From: Tolypocladium sp. Sup5 PDA-1
Lineage: Eukaryota > Ascomycota > Sordariomycetes > Hypocreales > Ophiocordycipitaceae
Length of the DNA: 64,000 nt
Assembly: GCA_000750105.3 (NCBI GenBank)
Contig: JPHH03000007.1
Location: 372,001-436,000 of the forward strand
Direction: 5' to 3'
Shown here: in pieces, positions 33,343 through 44,446 of the stretch
How positions within the stretch are numbered: position 1 is the first letter of the stretch
Layout of the letters: the number at the start of each line of letters is the position of its first letter
Position numbers and translations under genes: made by a program
The notes under the pieces: model-generated
Seen by the model: the letters and a program-made list of their open reading frames with translations, nothing else
Database searches by the model: none
What the model was told of the DNA's origin: nothing

Positions 33343-34743
33343 TCACTTGCCGAGCCCCTTGTTCACGACGTCCGCTCGCTGGACGCACTCCTCGATGACC
33401 CGCCAGAACTTGGCCACGTCCATGCCCCGCGGGATCCGCACGCCCCCCTGGCCCGCCGGCAGCGCCTTGGCCAGCGTCCGCCCCGTCTGCTTGCCGCCCT
33501 GCTTGGCCTCCTCGAAGGTGCCTTCGGTGATGACGGTGACCTCGAAGCGCTCGTCGTGCCGCGGCGGCGCGCTCTTGGAGGCGTCCCACTCGGAAAAGGG
33601 GATCTCGTCGACGGAGCCGATGAGCACGGCGGCCACGGCGATGGGGTCGTGCAGCGGCGGGCCGGCGGTGATGCCAAAGACGTCGCTGGGGCGGTCGTTA
33701 GCGGGTGTTTGGTAGCTGGCACAGGGTGTACAGGGGAACGTACGAGTACGTGTTTGCGAAAAAGTACAGCAGCTCGACGAGCATGGTCCGCAGCGTGGTC
33801 TTGCCCGGGCCGCTCTTCTCGGCGTCGGCGTCGGCGCCGTAGAGCAGCAGGTCGCGCACCTCATCCGTCGCGAGCACCTGGTGGCTCAGGTCCAGCGGCA
33901 CGACCGTCGTCTTGCGCGCAATGTCCGGGTTGTGGAAGATGTCCGCCGCGGCCTCCGGGTCGACGAGGATGTTGAACTCGGCGTAGGGCGTCACGTTGCC
34001 GATGCGCTCGCGGCCGTCCACGACGCCCATGGGCGCGTCGCTGAAGCCGCCGCCGAAGGAGCCGCCCATGAGGCTCAGGCCCTTGATGCGCGCGGCGAGC
34101 TCCGGGTGCGCGCGGAAGAGCGCGCCGACGTTGGTGAGCGCGCCGGTGGCGACGATCCACGCGGTCCCCGGGGGCTGCAGCCTGAGCGCGGCGGCCATGG
34201 CGTCGACGCCCGGGACCGGCAGGGGCGCGCATTGCGGCGCGGGCAGCAGCTCGGTGCCGTCGAGGCCGGTGTCGCCGTGGATGTCCGTCGGCGCGTGCAG
34301 GGCCGGGCGCTCGAGGGCCTTGCCGAGGCCGATGTACAGGGGGATGTCCTTGTGCTTGCCCAGCGCCGTGAGGACCGAGGCGGCGTTGTGCGTGGTGTGC
34401 CTAGGGCGTGTCAGTCATGAGCCGTCGACAGGGCCACGGGGACTTGCTCGAGAGAGGCGTTTCCAAAGACGGTGGAAATACCCAACAGCTTGATCCGGGG
34501 GTGGTATGCCGCCAGCAGGACCGCAAACACATCCTATACGCGCAGTCAGCCAGTCCGATGCATCTCGCAGCCGCGGCGGCGGCGCACACAACGGATGGGA
34601 CCACGCGGCCAATCGCTACAGCCGTGATTCGCGGCTGCGTCCGTCCAGTCATGCGACGCAACATCGCCGAGGACGGCAGCGGCGCAACCTACATCGTGAC
34701 CCGGATCACAGTCCAGCCAGACGGGAATCTGTTCAGTGGACAT
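33343..34743 (-). CDS. Inosine/uridine-preferring nucleoside hydrolase
   Basis: Four exons on the minus strand: 34743-34693, 34533-34448, 34400-33744, 33685-33343 (378 residues). Family of URH1-type N-ribohydrolases, which cleave ribonucleosides to base and ribose in purine and pyrimidine salvage. The Ca2+ and ribose-binding motif DCDPGHDDVF spans residues 11-20 and is split by intron 1. Further family blocks: GISTVFGNASLE, IHGDTGLDG, LVATGALTNV-like IVATGALTNVGALF, LMGGSFGGG, EFNILVDPEAA, and FGITAGPPLHDP with the catalytic His near the C-terminus. Intron 2 (34447-34401, 47 bases) begins with GCAAGT and ends CTAG: a GC-AG intron is the only choice that joins GNASLE to HTTHNAASVL in frame. 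Introns 1 and 3 are GT-AG. No signal peptide is visible, so it should be cytosolic. Confidence 0.9.
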
Positions 34744-35212
34744 GGCTGCAATGACTCCCACGGAAAGCAACGCTAACTTGGGTGCGAAACGTTGGTCTAA
34801 GGCTACTTCACGCACGCGAATCAACTCTGCTAGACCAGAGCTGTTCAAGGAGCGAGGCGAGTTGCGAGAAGGAAGATGGGGAGTCTTTATAGTTGCCAAC
34901 GGCTATAGAGTTGTCAGGTCGCATACAGTAGGTAGCCCCCACCCACCGCGTATCCCGACAAGCGGGGCACCAGTTGCCTGCCCCTCCAATTCTCCATTCT
35001 CGTCATGGAAACTCCGGGCCAGAGCGTGCACAGCCAGTCGCTCGTTACGTCGGTCCGGGGTTGCGGGCATGGGGGCGTCTCTTTTAGTAACGGTTTCTGG
35101 GGAACGGGCCAGTCTGATTGACAAGACCCCTGAGTTGCCCCGATTCATCGCGGAACTCCGCGGTGTCGCTCGTCAACCCACAACCCACAACGCCATTATT
35201 GATCCCCCGCCT
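34744..35212. other. Intergenic region upstream of nucleoside hydrolase
   Basis: 469 bases holding the hydrolase promoter and the 3' end of the RED-type gene. No other feature is supported. Confidence 0.6.
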
Positions 35213-36937
35213 TCATGACTTCTTGCGCTGCTCCATGACTCGCAACACGTCGTCCGCGTTCTTCGCGTCGCCCTTGCGCTTCTTGGGTCCCCTCTTCCGC
35301 TTCCCCTGCCCCCCCTTGTCCCGGCCCTCGCCTCCGTCGTCGCCTCCCCAGGTCGAGAGCTTGACTTTGGACTCGTCAAAGTCCTCCTCGTCCTCGAACC
35401 TGCTTGTTCCAAAGCCCATGTCTATGTCTTCGTCATCTCTGTCGCTCATCCGCAGCAGCTTCTTCTGCCGCTCCTCCATTGCCCTGGCCTCCTCCTTGGC
35501 CTTGTCGTCCTCTTCGGACCCGACAGGATGGAGTGCCGCCGCCCTCTTGATGGCCGCCATGATATCGGGGTCAGACATGGACGGGCCCTTTGTTTCTTCC
35601 ATAGACAAAAGACCAGTCTTTGAATCCTTGAAGTAATTGCGAGGTGCTCCAGCTGCCACGGGCCTCGGTGGTGGAGGCATCAGTTCTGCATCTGTCGCAC
35701 CCGTCTTATGTGCCTTCTGCGCGCCCTCTCCTGACGGCTCTGCATCAACCTTCTCGGCCTTGGCCTTTCCGTCGTCCGAGTCGGAATCTGAAGCGTCCAT
35801 GCCAGCCAGGGGATCGTAGTCATCGCCGACGCCGTCAAAGATGTCGACATCTTCGTCCTGCTCGGGCTCTTGCTGTTGCTTGTACTGCTCAGGAACATCC
35901 ATACCCAGCGGCTTGGCATCTGGATTCGGCATCAAAAGGTCGTTTTCCTCCTCCTCTCCAGGCCTCAGCTTTCGTACTTTTCTCTTTTCGTGTCCATCCT
36001 CGTCCACGATAATGAGAACTTCTCGCCCTTTGCTGTCGCGCTCAATCCGTGTTCCGGGCTTTTGCGTGGTTCCAATCTTTTTAAATCGGCTTCCCAGTGA
36101 GGACGTTTTCTGAGCCTTGGCCGCTTCTCGTGCCGCTTTGAGCTCTGCCAGAATCTGGTCCCGGGTTCGCTTCTTGCCTGGCGCCAGGGACACCGTAGAG
36201 AGCTGGCCTTTTTTCTTATCCGACTTTTCTTTCTCTAGGGTCTGCACCTCTCGCCCCTCGAGTTCGTCGAACGCATCGTCAACGTCGTCAACGTTGGCAC
36301 CGTCGTCGCCGTCGCCACCGTCGTCGTCGTCCGGCTCCTCGTCGCCCTTGTCGTCGTCGTCTGGCTCGTCGTCTTTCGCGGGCTCTTTCTTCTTGTTCCC
36401 GTACACATCCTCTCCCCTTCGTACTCTTTCCAAGAGCTTAAAGTCCAGGCCTTTCACCAGATGTGTGCTGTCCAGAGACCCACCGGCTATCTCGAATCGG
36501 AGTTTGTCGTACGTCTCCCTGTCGATTTCTTCCTTCTTTAGCAACGCTTCGAGCGCCTTCAACCTATGTTCCCTGTCATCGGCAGCGTCGTCCTGTCGTT
36601 GCAGCGCACGATCGACGTAGCCGGAGGCCAGCTTGACGCCTTTTGGCGCTGACGTCTTGTACTTTTTCTGGGGGTGGGCGGCCTGGTTGCGCTCTGCGAG
36701 TTGTCGCGCAAAGTCTCCCTGGGCGCCTGCTACGGCGCGTCTGAATAAAGCGAGTTAGATGGGATCACTGGCCGTTGGGAAAGGGCCGACGCACGGGGTC
36801 ATGGGGATGCTGGCTCTTTGCCGCGACCCAAGTGCCCCTCCGCCGCTGGGGCTGGCGGTTGGAGGCGGTCCATTCTTGGAACTGGACGGCTCTGCCGAGT
36901 TGGCAAACACCAGCTTGCGGAACTGATCATTGTTCAT
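35213..36937 (-). CDS. RED/IK-type spliceosomal protein
   Basis: Two exons on the minus strand, 36937-36795 and 36740-35213 (556 residues). RED (IK in animals) joins the precatalytic spliceosome together with Smu1 and helps activate it. Family signs: N-terminal MNNDQFRKLVFAN, then GDFARQLAERNQAAHPQKKY (about 55-75), and KLASGYVDRALQRQDDA leading to the helix KALEALLKKEEIDRETYDKL, followed by GLDFKLLERVR. The remainder is highly charged: Asp-rich runs (residues about 180-215), Lys/Arg-rich tracts, and a C-terminus GKRKRGPKKRKGDAKN that looks like a nuclear localisation signal ending DVLRVMEQRKKS. Fungal members lack most of the RE/RD repeats of animal RED, as here. It is divergent from REV1 with 476 bases between start codons, so promoter elements may be shared. 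Confidence 0.82.
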
Positions 36938-37413
36938 GGTGGCGCCAGAAAACGGGATTCATGCTGGTGCTTGGGGAAGAAACGCGCCAGAGCATCGAGG
37001 ATGCCCTGGAAAAGTCACAGCCTTGTCTGTCGAGGCTGGAGAGTGTGGAGAGTGAGGAGAGTGTGGCGCACCAGCCTGAAGTCACGAGATGACGTGTGAA
37101 AGGCGCGCGCTCTCGTTTCTCCACTCTACGCGGGTCTTGCCACCAGTGCATCCGTTCGCCAACAAACACCAACATCATCTTCTTCCTGGTTCTTGATCAC
37201 TTGCAGCTGCCTTGCGACAAGATGGCGGCGATATCTTGGAGGCTTTTACAGCGTGAATCCTAATGCGGCCTTGTGGCCAACGCGCATATCCTGACCAACA
37301 GTCGGATGGATCAACCATGACCAGTCCGTCCCAGTCCAAGACGCCGTGCCGTTCATATATTCCCGAGACCTCACTTGACGGGAATCAACGGGAAACGCAC
37401 CATACTATTCACC
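36938..37413. promoter_or_regulatory. Bidirectional promoter, RED-type gene and REV1
   Basis: 476 bases between two divergent start codons. No TATA box stands out. A short imperfect GAGAGTGTGGAGAGTGAGGA purine tract lies at about 37038-37060. Confidence 0.5.
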
Positions 37414-40400
37414 ATGGGCAGCGTCTTGGATAAAAACTCCTCTTTGGTGAGGAAGCGGATAGAGAATCACACTTTTGAAGGCGAGGATGGCGAAGAGTAT
37501 GAGGGGAGCGAGTTTCACGGCTTTGGGGACTACTTTCGGCGCAAGAAGATCAAGCTCCAGAACCTGGATGCTGACATGCGCGCCGCATCCGACAAGCCTC
37601 AGATCTTCAAAGGCATTGTCGCTCACATCACCGGCTACACTCAGCCCCCGCTTCACATGTACGTGACATCGCTGTTCATGGCTGACCCTCGATTCTGACC
37701 CTGGATAACTAGCCTCCATCGCGAGATAGTCCAACATGGGGGCGGCTTCCTCCAATACCTGGACTCTAAGACCATGGCGACCCACATCATTGCTTCGACA
37801 CTGCCACCAAAGAAGACTGTCGACTTCAGCCGGTACAGGATTGTGAAGCCCGCGTGGATCATGGACTCGGTGCAGGCCGGCAGGTTGATGCCGTGGGCCG
37901 ACTATCGGGTCCTGGATGACGGTCCCAGACAGAAAGTCCTCAAGTTTGACGGCGGCAAGGGACTTACACAGGCTAGCCCGCAAGCCAGGCAAGGGTACCG
38001 CGAACAGACGGACAGCAGCTTTTACACGAGCCAAATTAGGGCGGCGCCGGCGTCGCTGCCAAGTCAAGATTTGAGCCAAGTGGCAGAGAAGCCCCCGACC
38101 ACAGGGCGATCGCAGGCTATGGGAAGAATCATTGACCTGCAAGATACCCTGGGACCTGACAGCACCCCATGTGTTATTAAGTCAACCACGGCTCAGGAGT
38201 CGGGTACTACCAGAGACGGTACCGATGCTATACAAGCACCGGCGATTCAGAGTCTGCTCTCTGGGCCCCAGCCGGACACCGAGACTCCCGCCGAAGCAAC
38301 TCCTGTTGCAGAACCTTCGAAAAACATGACATCCGAGGAGCATAATGCTTGGTTGCTGTCAGACCCGCGCTTGCGCAAGTCGTCGACAGCCAATCCCGAA
38401 TTCCTCAATCAATTTTACTCTGAGAGTCGACTACATCATTTGTCGACATGGAAAGCCAGCCTCAAGTCTTCGATGCAGCGAATGGCTGCAGAGAAAGGCC
38501 TCTCGCAGAAGAAATCCAAGAAGCTACCTGGAGCAAGATCATACATCATGCACGTCGACTTCGACAGCTTCTTCTGTGCAGTCTCCCTGAAACGACACCC
38601 CGAATATGTGGGTAAGCCTGCTGTCGTGGCTCATAGTACCGGTTCAGGGTCTGAAATTGCGAGCTGCAACTACCCTGCTCGGAAGTTCAGTGTAAAAAAT
38701 GGCATGTGGATGAAGCGCGCGCTGGAGCTGTGCCCTGATCTCAAGGTACTGCCTTATGACTTCCCGGCATACGAGGAGGCGAGTCGGCTGTTTTACGAGT
38801 CTATCTTATCTGTTGGGGGAGTTGTCCAGAGCGTCAGCGTCGACGAAGCGCTGATTGACGTGACGGCTGTGGTCCTAACCGCATCAGGGTCGCAGGGCAT
38901 GGGTGTTGATGAGAGCAATGTTTGGAGGGAGCAGGAGAAAGCCGATGAGATTGCCCATGCCCTGAGGGAGAAGATTAAGGCGAACACCCAATGTGCAGTC
39001 TCTGTCGGAATCGGCGGCAACATTCTCCAAGCCAAGGTCGCCTTAAGGAAAGCGAAGCCGGCGGGCCAGTTTCAGCTGAAGCCTGAACAGGTTCTCGACG
39101 TTATCGGGGAGTTGAAAGTTGAGGATCTGCCAGGAGTCTCCTACAGTATCGGTGGGAAGCTGGAAGAATTGGGCATCAGATTCGTCAAGGACATCCGAGA
39201 TGTCTCGAGGGAGCGCCTCGCCTCGGCACTTGGGCCCAAGACTAGCGAGAAGCTCGCAGACTATTCCCGAGGAATCGATCGCACCGAGGTGGGAGAGCAG
39301 CCGCCTCGAAAGTCGGTGTCGGCAGAGGTCAACTGGGGCATTCGCTTCATCAGCCAGCAAGAAGCCGAGGAATTCGTGTACAACTTGTGCAAAGAGCTAG
39401 AAAAAAGGTTGCTGGGTGAGCAGGTGAAGGGGAAACACCTCACCATGAAGATAATGAGAAGGTCCCTGGACGCGCCACTTGATCCCGCGAAGCACTTGGG
39501 GCATGGCAAGTGTGACACTTTCAACAAGAGTGCTACATTTGGTGTTGCCACACACAACTTTGAAGCCATTGGCAAGGAAGCAGTCTCGATTTTGCGCTCG
39601 TTCAAGTTTAGCCCTGGAGATTTGCGAGGTCTCGGGGTACAAATGACGAAGCTGGAACCAATCAAGGGGAATGCAAATGCACCGGAAGGCAGCCAGCGGA
39701 CACTGCCTTTTACGGCCTTTTCAGGACCACCATCAGCGAAGAAGCAAACAATCCCCGAACCCATTGATGATATCGAGAGTCCTCAGAAACGAAAAAGCTC
39801 TGAGGGGCTTGATATCGGCAAGGATCCCATTGCAGATGATCCTCTGACGCCACGGAAACCCAAAGTCCACCCGGCAATGGCCCTGTCAAGAGCAGCGCAA
39901 GATGACGCAAAGGCCAACACGCCCTTGAATGTGTCGGGCACTCAGTTTATCATTCCCAGCAATCCAGATCCGGCAGTGCTGGCAGAGCTGCCCAGTGACA
40001 TACGGAGCAAACTCATGGGCCAGCGCACGAAGCCTAGCCCGGCAAGAGAGATGACAAGGCCAGCGAGTCCCTTGCCCGCTGAAGCTCTTCCATCTCAAGT
40101 CGACGCAGAAGTGTTCAACGCGTTGCCAGATGATATGAAAGCAGAGATCTTGGCAATGTATGGACGGCCAGCGCAGCCAGCGCCACAGCAGTCGCCGAGG
40201 AGGGATCATCTTGCGCCGTCGAGGAAGCAAACGACACCCACGAAACGAGGTGGGATTCGTGGCTTGTTTGGCAAAGCCCAGCGCCAAAGAGATGCGCAAG
40301 CTGGCGTGATGCAAACGAATTTCAAGGAACTCAAGCGTACCGACGAAACTCCTGCGGAGGATGAGATCGAGGAGCTGGATCCCGAATTCCTTGCGGAGCT

Positions 40401-40878
40401 GCCGGAAGACGTTCGGAAAGAAGTCATCGCAGATCATCGGCGTCGACGAATGGCTCTGCGTTCAGGCCTGGACGCCCCAGCACGAAGACATTTTACTCCA
40501 GACACTGAGACTGTTCTCCCTGGCGGGCAGACGCGGATTCGGTTTCCAGCACCGCCTCGCAAAGTCTCATTCGCCAGCTCCGGCGTCACTTCAACGCGCG
40601 AGATCAAGGACATGTTGGATGCCTGGCACAGCGAGACGCAACACGACGGGCCGCACCGCGGGGACGTAGAGGTCTTTGAAAAGTATCTCACCCAAGTAAT
40701 ACTGGAAGAGCGGGACTTGGAGAAGGTCGTGGTAATGGTCAAGTGGCTGAATATAATCGTAGAACAAGATGGAGGGGATGGAAAGGGACGTGAGTCGTGG
40801 CGTACGGCGTTGAATCAAGTCAAGGAAGCCGTGCAAGGGGCTGTGAAGCAGCGGGGGCTGGCGCCTTTGGATATCTGA
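37414..40878 (+). CDS. REV1: DNA repair protein REV1 (Y-family polymerase)
   Basis: Two exons, 37414-37658 and 37713-40878 (1136 residues). REV1 inserts dCMP opposite abasic sites and scaffolds translesion synthesis with polymerase zeta. An N-terminal BRCT domain spans about 62-150 (FKGIVAHITGYTQPPLH, GGGFLQYLDSKTMATHIIAS, KPAWIMDSVQAG). The catalytic core follows from about 355: MHVDFDSFFCAVSLKRHPEY (first metal-binding Asp), then SVDEALID (about 456, Asp-Glu pair), then little-finger sequence FGVATHNFEAIGKEA-like. Three ubiquitin-binding motifs of the UBM type come next: LAELPSDIRSKLM (about 833), FNALPDDMKAEILAMYG (about 879), FLAELPEDVRKEVIADH (about 970). The last 90 residues form the REV1 C-terminal domain (LEKVVVMVKWLNIIVEQ). 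No key residue is lost. The single intron sits inside the BRCT domain. Confidence 0.94.
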
Positions 40879-41097
40879 ATAGTGCGACTTACGGTATGAT
40901 ACCATGGAGATGGGGCGGCCGTGTGCTTCACGCACTATTTGGGATACCCGCTTGTTGGAACCGGCAGCATGCTTGGTTCGTTTAGTATCAATCGCAGCAA
41001 GAATGCAATTCTATTGTAACCCAGTCGCTAAGTATCTAAACGTTAATGTTCCACATGTCTTTCCCAGATAGTTTACATCCAACTCGCCCCTTCACGG

Positions 41098-41640
41098 TCA
41101 TAAGAACAGAGCCAAGACAACCCCAAAAGAGGCAACCAGAGCCGAACCGGTGGCTTTGTTTGAAGCACTAGATAACCGGTACACGGTCAGCTTCAACGAC
41201 CCTCCACAGGCCGTCGTGTTATCCCCTTCGCATGGGAAGTTGCATTGCCCGTCATCTAGCTTCTTCGAGATGCCAGACAAGCTTTGCGAGCACCAGCATT
41301 CGCTATAAATAGACAAGTCAGGCAAGGCAGGATCATCATTTCCAGACATGGCAACCTACCGCGACCATTCAAGCCCAGCGTAGCGGTACTCGGTCTTTCC
41401 ACCGCTGCAGAAGCTCAGGCACATGGGCACCGTCATCTCGCCCCTCTTGACCTCGTTGATGCCATCCGACAAGGCGCGCGAGTGGTCCGAGCCGTCGATC
41501 TCGGTGGTCTCGTTGTAGCAGCCGTAGTACGCGTACTTTTGGGAGTCCTTGTAGATGCTGATCTTGTCTGATGCTTGCTGGGCGCTGACGAGCGCGAGGA
41601 TCAGGGCCAGAGGCGGCAGGAGCCGCAACAGGGGGCCCAT
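41098..41640 (-). CDS. WSC-domain, probably GPI-anchored surface protein
   Basis: Two exons on the minus strand, 41640-41360 and 41302-41098 (161 residues). A signal peptide is clear (LLRLLPPLALILALVSAQQ, cleavage near residue 22). A single Cys-rich WSC domain follows (YGCYNETTEIDG, SFCSGG, ECWCSQSLSG, FPCEGDNTTACGGS, LTVYRL). The C-terminus is a GPI-type end: small residues NKATGS, then a hydrophobic tail of about 14 residues ending the protein. WSC domains bind carbohydrate and occur in cell-wall stress sensors; this protein lacks the cytoplasmic tail of those sensors, so it more likely acts as a wall or surface lectin. It converges with REV1 with 219 bases between stop codons. Confidence 0.85.
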
Positions 41641-42261
41641 TGTCGTCTGAGTTGGTACTGGATAAGAGACCAGTTGTCGACAATACGGGGTGAGTCGGCC
41701 CGGACGGCCCGGTAGCAGGTACCAGCAAAGTGACTGAGTGAAAGCCAAGGAAAGATTTACAATTAGGCACAGATGCAGTATTCACCCTCCTCGCCGGCTT
41801 TATGGCCGCCCCTGGATGCCAAGCGTGGTCGAGACGAGATTTTGCTGTGGTGTTTTAAGCCAAGACTCCTGATGAGCGACCCAACGGACCACTACTGATC
41901 GGTACCTTTGCCTGTTAAGCCCCCGCCCCAATTCTGGCTTGGTCCACTGCGAATAATAAAGTTGCACTAATAGAGAATAGTACAACGACGAGCAGCTAGT
42001 ATCCGTAGCTGCACCCGCATTCAGCCTCTGTCAGCGTAATTAACCCCCCACACGCATCTCGTCAGGCCGTGACGAGCTTCTTTCGCAAAACCCGTACTCC
42101 AAGCTGCCAGCATCACATCGCTCTGCGACACACTGCTGCGACACATTGCTGCGACACACATTGCTGCGACACACATTGCTGCGACACACATTACTGCGAC
42201 CCATTACTGCGCATCGCACCGCGAACCGAAGCCACACGCGATACAGTCCAACTCCGCCAAG
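41641..42261. promoter_or_regulatory. Bidirectional promoter, WSC gene and SHR3
   Basis: 621 bases between divergent start codons. The right part, probably the SHR3 leader, carries the tandem array at 42123-42212. Confidence 0.5.
42123..42212. repeat. Minisatellite, unit CTGCGACACACATTG
   Basis: Seven copies of CTGCGAC or CTGCGC are spaced 13 to 15 bases apart; the central units are perfect 15-mers. The array ends 50 bases before the SHR3 ATG, so it probably lies in the 5' untranslated leader. Confidence 0.85.
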
Positions 42262-42989
42262 ATGGCCGGCTACATCGACTACTCCAAGACGACAAAGTCC
42301 AAGGACTACCGAGGCTCCGGGTCCTTTGCGACGTTCATGATCATCGGCCGTATGTCCCTGCGTCGGGAGACCTGCCTGTGTCCAAGTCTACGCGATTGAG
42401 TACTGACCTTGAGCCTCCAGCGACCTGCTTCTTCCTCGGCATCCTCTTCGCGTCGTTCCCGTACGACTTCCCCCTGCTCTGGACCAAGGAGCCCGTCACC
42501 GAAACCTACTACGACCAGCTCGAGGCGCACCTCAGGTTCATGCACCAGTCGCCGCCGCTCATCGGGCGCATGCTCAACATCATCGTCAGCGTGGGCTTCT
42601 TCGGCCTCTTCATCAAGCTCTTCCGCCCCAGCGAGGCCAACTTCCTCTTCGACGGCGCGTCGCTGATCCTGTACACCATCGGCGTGGCCGTCTACGTATC
42701 CAACATCGTCAAGGGCCTGCGCACCATCAGCTCCGGGCTCTGGAAGAGCGACGAGTTCGCGAAGACGCGCGACGGCCGCTTCGAGGGCGAGTTCATCCTC
42801 GGCCGCGAGGACAGCCTCAAGGTGCTGGCCGCGAGCAACACCATCCTGGCCCTGGTCCTCATCGGCGTGCTCGTCCTCCAGGCCGGGCAGTGGTACGCGG
42901 AGAAGAGGGACTCGGACGACGAGGCGGCGGCTGCTGAGAAGAAGGAGTCGTCGCCGAGCGGCAAGGCGGCGACGAAGAAGAAGCAGTAG
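42262..42989 (+). CDS. SHR3: ER packaging chaperone SHR3
   Basis: Two exons, 42262-42349 and 42421-42989 (218 residues, near yeast Shr3's 210). Shr3 is an ER membrane protein that keeps amino acid permeases from aggregating and lets them enter COPII vesicles. It has four hydrophobic segments: FATFMIIGPTCFFLGILFAS (spanning the splice site), LIGRMLNIIVSVGFFGLFIK, LILYTIGVAVYVSNIV and ILALVLIGVLVLQAG. The tail is hydrophilic and ends GKAATKKKQ, a Lys-rich end compatible with ER retrieval. The start MAGYIDYSKTTKSKDYRG is family-like. No defects are seen. Confidence 0.9.
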
Positions 42990-44446
42990 ATGCTCGCTCA
43001 CGCCAAGGAGGGGTAGTTATACCGGGCCCTGGCTTTGCCTCTGGGCCTGTATCCATCGCGTCCAGTTGCCATGGAAGGTTCGGTTTTTTTCTGTGGAAAG
43101 TCCCAGGATCCGGCAATTGGATAACAGGGGCCGGCTCAGTTATTATGGACAGTTCCTCCGTCTCAAGCCCGGAACCAGGCCTAGACCGTCTGGTCGATTG
43201 GGCTGAGCTGACTGGAGGTCCATAAATATGCAAGCCACTGCAGAATAGTAGAGCTTTAAGGGCAGCCAAGACAAGATATCCTGGAAGCCGTCGCTTGGTG
43301 CGGGAATTTTTATCAGATCAATCTTATCAGATTTCGAGGCCGCCGATCAGAAGCAGTTAGGCTCCGTCATCGTCACGGCATCACCACGGCAGCAATGCCT
43401 CGTTTTGGCCCTCGGCTTTTTGGGCTGGCCCGCCGAGTTGCCGGCTCGAGTTTATGCATCGACATTTTCCCGCCCGTGTCGCGAAGACTCTGTAGTTTAT
43501 CCCTCATGTCTGAGGTCCCCTCGTTCTCGGCCGCTGGCCGCTGGCACGGCACGCTGTCCCGCGGAGAGCGAGGTTAAAGACCGCTGCTTGCGAAGGCCGC
43601 GTTGTATTGTGAGGAATCGAGATGTATGTCGCGATCTATATATCAAGGCTCAGGAACACACGTCTACCTGCATGTACAACACACGGCACGGTAGCCCAGC
43701 CCCGCGTCAGAGCGTCTTCTACGGACTAGTCCGTAGAGAAATTAAACGCTCATAGTACTTCGCAACAACCGCTGCATAACCGCAGAACCACATGTCGATG
43801 CGGACCCTGGAGGAGCTCGGCAGGAGGCCGTCGCGATTCTGCGGGATGGATGGGATGCGAGGTGCAGGTGCCCGTGCAGGGGCTGATGTCACATCCGGCT
43901 GATAGCGCGATAAGAGTTTTCTAGGCCCCCCTCCGGCACTGTTCCGCAGCGCAGCGCGGGCAACCGCCCACCACCCGCCGTTCATCCCACTGACCGCCAC
44001 CAAACCCGGCCCGACCCAACTGAAATCTCCCATTTGCCGTTGACCATCCCCTCCAAGGCGCGCCTTAATACTTCGGTCCCCTCACCGACTGCCACTCCCT
44101 CGGACGCCTACATAATGCCCTGAGCCGCTGCGGCCTTTGTTCGTGGATCCTTCACGACCCGCCCTCCAGCTGCTAGACCCGGTGTCGGTGTGGACTGTGG
44201 ACTGGTGCTGCAACATGCGCGCCGTTGCCCCACGTCAAGATCTTCGAGTAGTACTTGATTCTGCCACGCCCGGTCTCGGGTAGCACGACGGGAACAGGTT
44301 GTGCGACCTCGTATATCTACCTTTCAGCAAGACAAGCAAGCCAGCCGGTCGGACGGACACACCCCTCTCGTTGCACACTGCCTCCCCCATTGGAGTGAGG
44401 GCGGCGAGGACGACGACGTCTTCGCCAACATCACCAGATTCGCTGA
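42990..44446. other. Intergenic region upstream of ornithine carrier
   Basis: 1.46 kb with no supported gene. It holds the SHR3 3' end, an 18-bp perfect palindrome at 43719-43736, and the promoter and leader of the ornithine carrier gene. Confidence 0.6.
43719..43736. repeat. 18-bp perfect palindrome CTACGGACTAGTCCGTAG
   Basis: Two TACGGACTA units head to head and overlapping. It is the cleanest member of the dispersed family described in the findings. Confidence 0.75.

Noticed and set aside
33881..34493. Plus-strand frames of 165-179 codons opposite the nucleoside hydrolase
   Set aside because: The minus strand carries the conserved hydrolase motifs in the same place; the plus-strand frames show none.
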